Origin: an uncultured Ruminococcus sp.
GTDB lineage: Bacteria; Bacillota; Clostridia; Oscillospirales; Ruminococcaceae
Assembly: GCA_900553675.1 (NCBI GenBank)
Contig: USEH01000008.1
Span: 1-24,003, forward strand
Direction: 5' to 3'
Length of the DNA stretch: 24,003 bases
Of this stretch, positions 22,995-24,003 are shown one piece after another. The notes beneath the pieces are model-generated. The model saw only the letters and a program-made list of their open reading frames with translations, made no database searches and was not told the DNA's origin. The position numbers were made by a program, and so were the translations under genes. Numbering within the stretch: the first letter of the stretch is position 1; each line of letters opens with the position of its first letter.

Positions 22995-23945
22995 ATGTCA
23001 ACACAGAAAAAAAGAAGCTCACAGATCAATGTTTTAGTGGTTTACGTTGCCACGATGTTTATATGCTTGGTGATTTTCGGAAGCTGCGCAGTTTTGCTGC
23101 TGGATATTTTCGTAACCCAGCCGGCAAAGAAAAAGGCTCAGGAGGAGCAAATGGCGCAAACCGAAAACAGCGGAGAAAGCGAGGAGGAGGACTTTTCGTT
23201 TGCCCGCGAAACCATCCTGTTCGTCGGCGCGCAGGGCGAAACCATAAACGGTATGGCGATTATAAGGGTATTACCGGACGGCGGAAGCGTTAAGATAGTT
23301 CCGGTGTCCAAATACACCTTATCCGAGGTTGGAGGAACCTCCGGCACCGTTGCCCAGCTTTTTGAAAGCGGCGGAATGTCATATCTTAAAGCGGCGGTGG
23401 AAAACGCCTTTGACATTAAGTGCGACAAGTACATCAAAATATCCAACGACGGTTTTAAGGCTTTGGTGGAGTACGCCGGCGGAACCAGCAGCTACACCTT
23501 CCCAGAGGAGCTGTATTACAAAAACGAGGAGACCGGCGAGCTTACAAGCTTTTCGCAGGGACCGGCATCAAGGACGTTATGGGGAGACGATATCAGAAGA
23601 ATCCTGACATATCCTTTATACGCCGACGGCGAAAAAACCAAGGTACAGGCGGTCGGCGAGCTTGGAGCTTCAATCATCAATTCCGGCTTCCTTACCAACG
23701 CCGAGGAGATAACAAACAACCTTACAAATATATTCAACACAATATTCAACAATTCCGACACCGATATAACCTCCCGCAGCTTTAAAGAGGTCAAGCCGGC
23801 TTACGAGCATCTTTTAGAAATATCCCAGTCCCCTGCAACCTACAGAATGCCCAAGGGAACATGGGGCGACAACGGATATTTCAGCGTCGACACGGAATTT
23901 AAAACGGAAATAAAAGAGTATTTTGAGCTTATAGAACAGGAATAA
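22995..23945 (+). CDS. degenerate LytR-CpsA-Psr (LCP)-like membrane protein
   Basis: The 316-residue protein has one N-terminal membrane helix (about residues 12-37), an acidic linker (45-67) and an extracytoplasmic domain. Its pattern resembles LCP ligases: TILFVGAQGETINGMAIIRV (73-92), KIVPVSKYTL (100-109), GGM (126-128), LKAAVENAFDIKCDKYIKISNDGFKALVEYAGG (131-163). True LCP enzymes carry an Asp-Thr in the first block and Pro-Arg-Asp-Thr in the second, which bind the pyrophosphate lipid. Here they read GM and PVSKYT, so enzyme activity is unlikely in the usual form. Start ATG 22995 follows GGAGGA. A probable zapA follows 27 bases downstream, suggesting a cell envelope or division link. Fold assignment is tentative. 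Confidence 0.6.
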   Translation: MSTQKKRSSQINVLVVYVATMFICLVIFGSCAVLLLDIFVTQPAKKKAQEEQMAQTENSGESEEEDFSFARETILFVGAQGETINGMAIIRVLPDGGSVKIVPVSKYTLSEVGGTSGTVAQLFESGGMSYLKAAVENAFDIKCDKYIKISNDGFKALVEYAGGTSSYTFPEELYYKNEETGELTSFSQGPASRTLWGDDIRRILTYPLYADGEKTKVQAVGELGASIINSGFLTNAEEITNNLTNIFNTIFNNSDTDITSRSFKEVKPAYEHLLEISQSPATYRMPKGTWGDNGYFSVDTEFKTEIKEYFELIEQE

Positions 23946-23972
23946 ACTTTTATATATGAAAGGAAAAATATG

Positions 23973-24003
23973 ATGGAAAACCGCGTTAAAGTAAGAATCA
24001 TCG
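23973..24003 (+). CDS. zapA: probable cell division protein ZapA (5' end only)
   Basis: Only ten complete codons are visible: MENRVKVRII. The beginning resembles ZapA proteins of Clostridia (M-x-N-K/R-V-K-V-x-I-x-G), small FtsZ-associated proteins that bundle FtsZ filaments. GAAAGGA (23958-23964) is 8 bases before ATG 23973; an adjacent ATG at 23970 is 5 bases away. The gene is truncated by the window end, so identity rests on a very short stretch. Confidence 0.4.
   Translation, partial: MENRVKVRII

Noticed and set aside
1..24003. tRNA, rRNA, CRISPR array, insertion sequence or prophage
   Set aside because: I looked for tRNA-like cloverleaves, regularly spaced direct repeats, transposase or integrase motifs and terminal inverted repeats, and found none that stand up.

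Overview
The window looks like a chromosomal segment of a low-to-moderate GC Firmicute of class Clostridia, most likely an Oscillospiraceae/Ruminococcaceae-type anaerobe. The evidence is the order rimP-nusA-rnpM-ylxQ-infB-rbfA-nrnA-truB-ribF, strong AGGAGG/GAAAGGA ribosome binding sites, a cellobiose phosphorylase very close to the clostridial enzyme, and GC-rich hairpin repeats between operons. This placement is inferred from recognised families, not from a database search. I saw no rRNA, tRNA, CRISPR array, transposase or phage gene.

Left part (1-5.1 kb). A structured non-coding repeat at the left edge is followed by a leftward DUF378 membrane protein. Rightward from a clear promoter comes cellobiose phosphorylase (cytoplasmic phosphorolysis of cellobiose), then a tributyrin-esterase-like serine hydrolase and a beta-propeller protein. 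A bidirectional hairpin closes this part. No sugar transporter is present.

Middle (5.1-11.8 kb, all leftward). Two small membrane-anchored proteins of unknown function have their own good promoter. Next is an 89-residue conserved protein, separated from them by a strong terminator. Then comes a four-gene operon: GldA-like ABC ATPase, GldF-like permease, GldG-like membrane protein and DUF4340 membrane protein. This is a complete Gld-type ABC system of unknown substrate. A tandem array of perfect hairpins separates it from the next operon.

Right part (11.9-21.4 kb, leftward). This is the translation/transcription 'nusA-infB' operon, running rimP, nusA, rnpM, ylxQ, infB, rbfA, nrnA, truB, ribF and gltX. 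It is tightly packed, with several start/stop overlaps and one extended -10 promoter upstream of rimP. The gene after ribF is gltX, where rpsO is often found.

Right edge (21.4-24 kb). A second copy of the left-edge structured repeat abuts the stop codon of alr (leftward, TTG start). A divergent region containing a perfect 15-bp palindrome leads rightward to a degenerate LytR-CpsA-Psr-like membrane protein and the start of a probable zapA.

The most unusual signals are: two copies of an intergenic repeat whose hairpin stems differ in sequence but keep pairing; the seven-element hairpin array; a possible AUU start codon for the DUF378 gene; an LCP-like protein that lacks the usual charged active-site residues; and a 12-residue repeat in the IF2 N-terminal extension.
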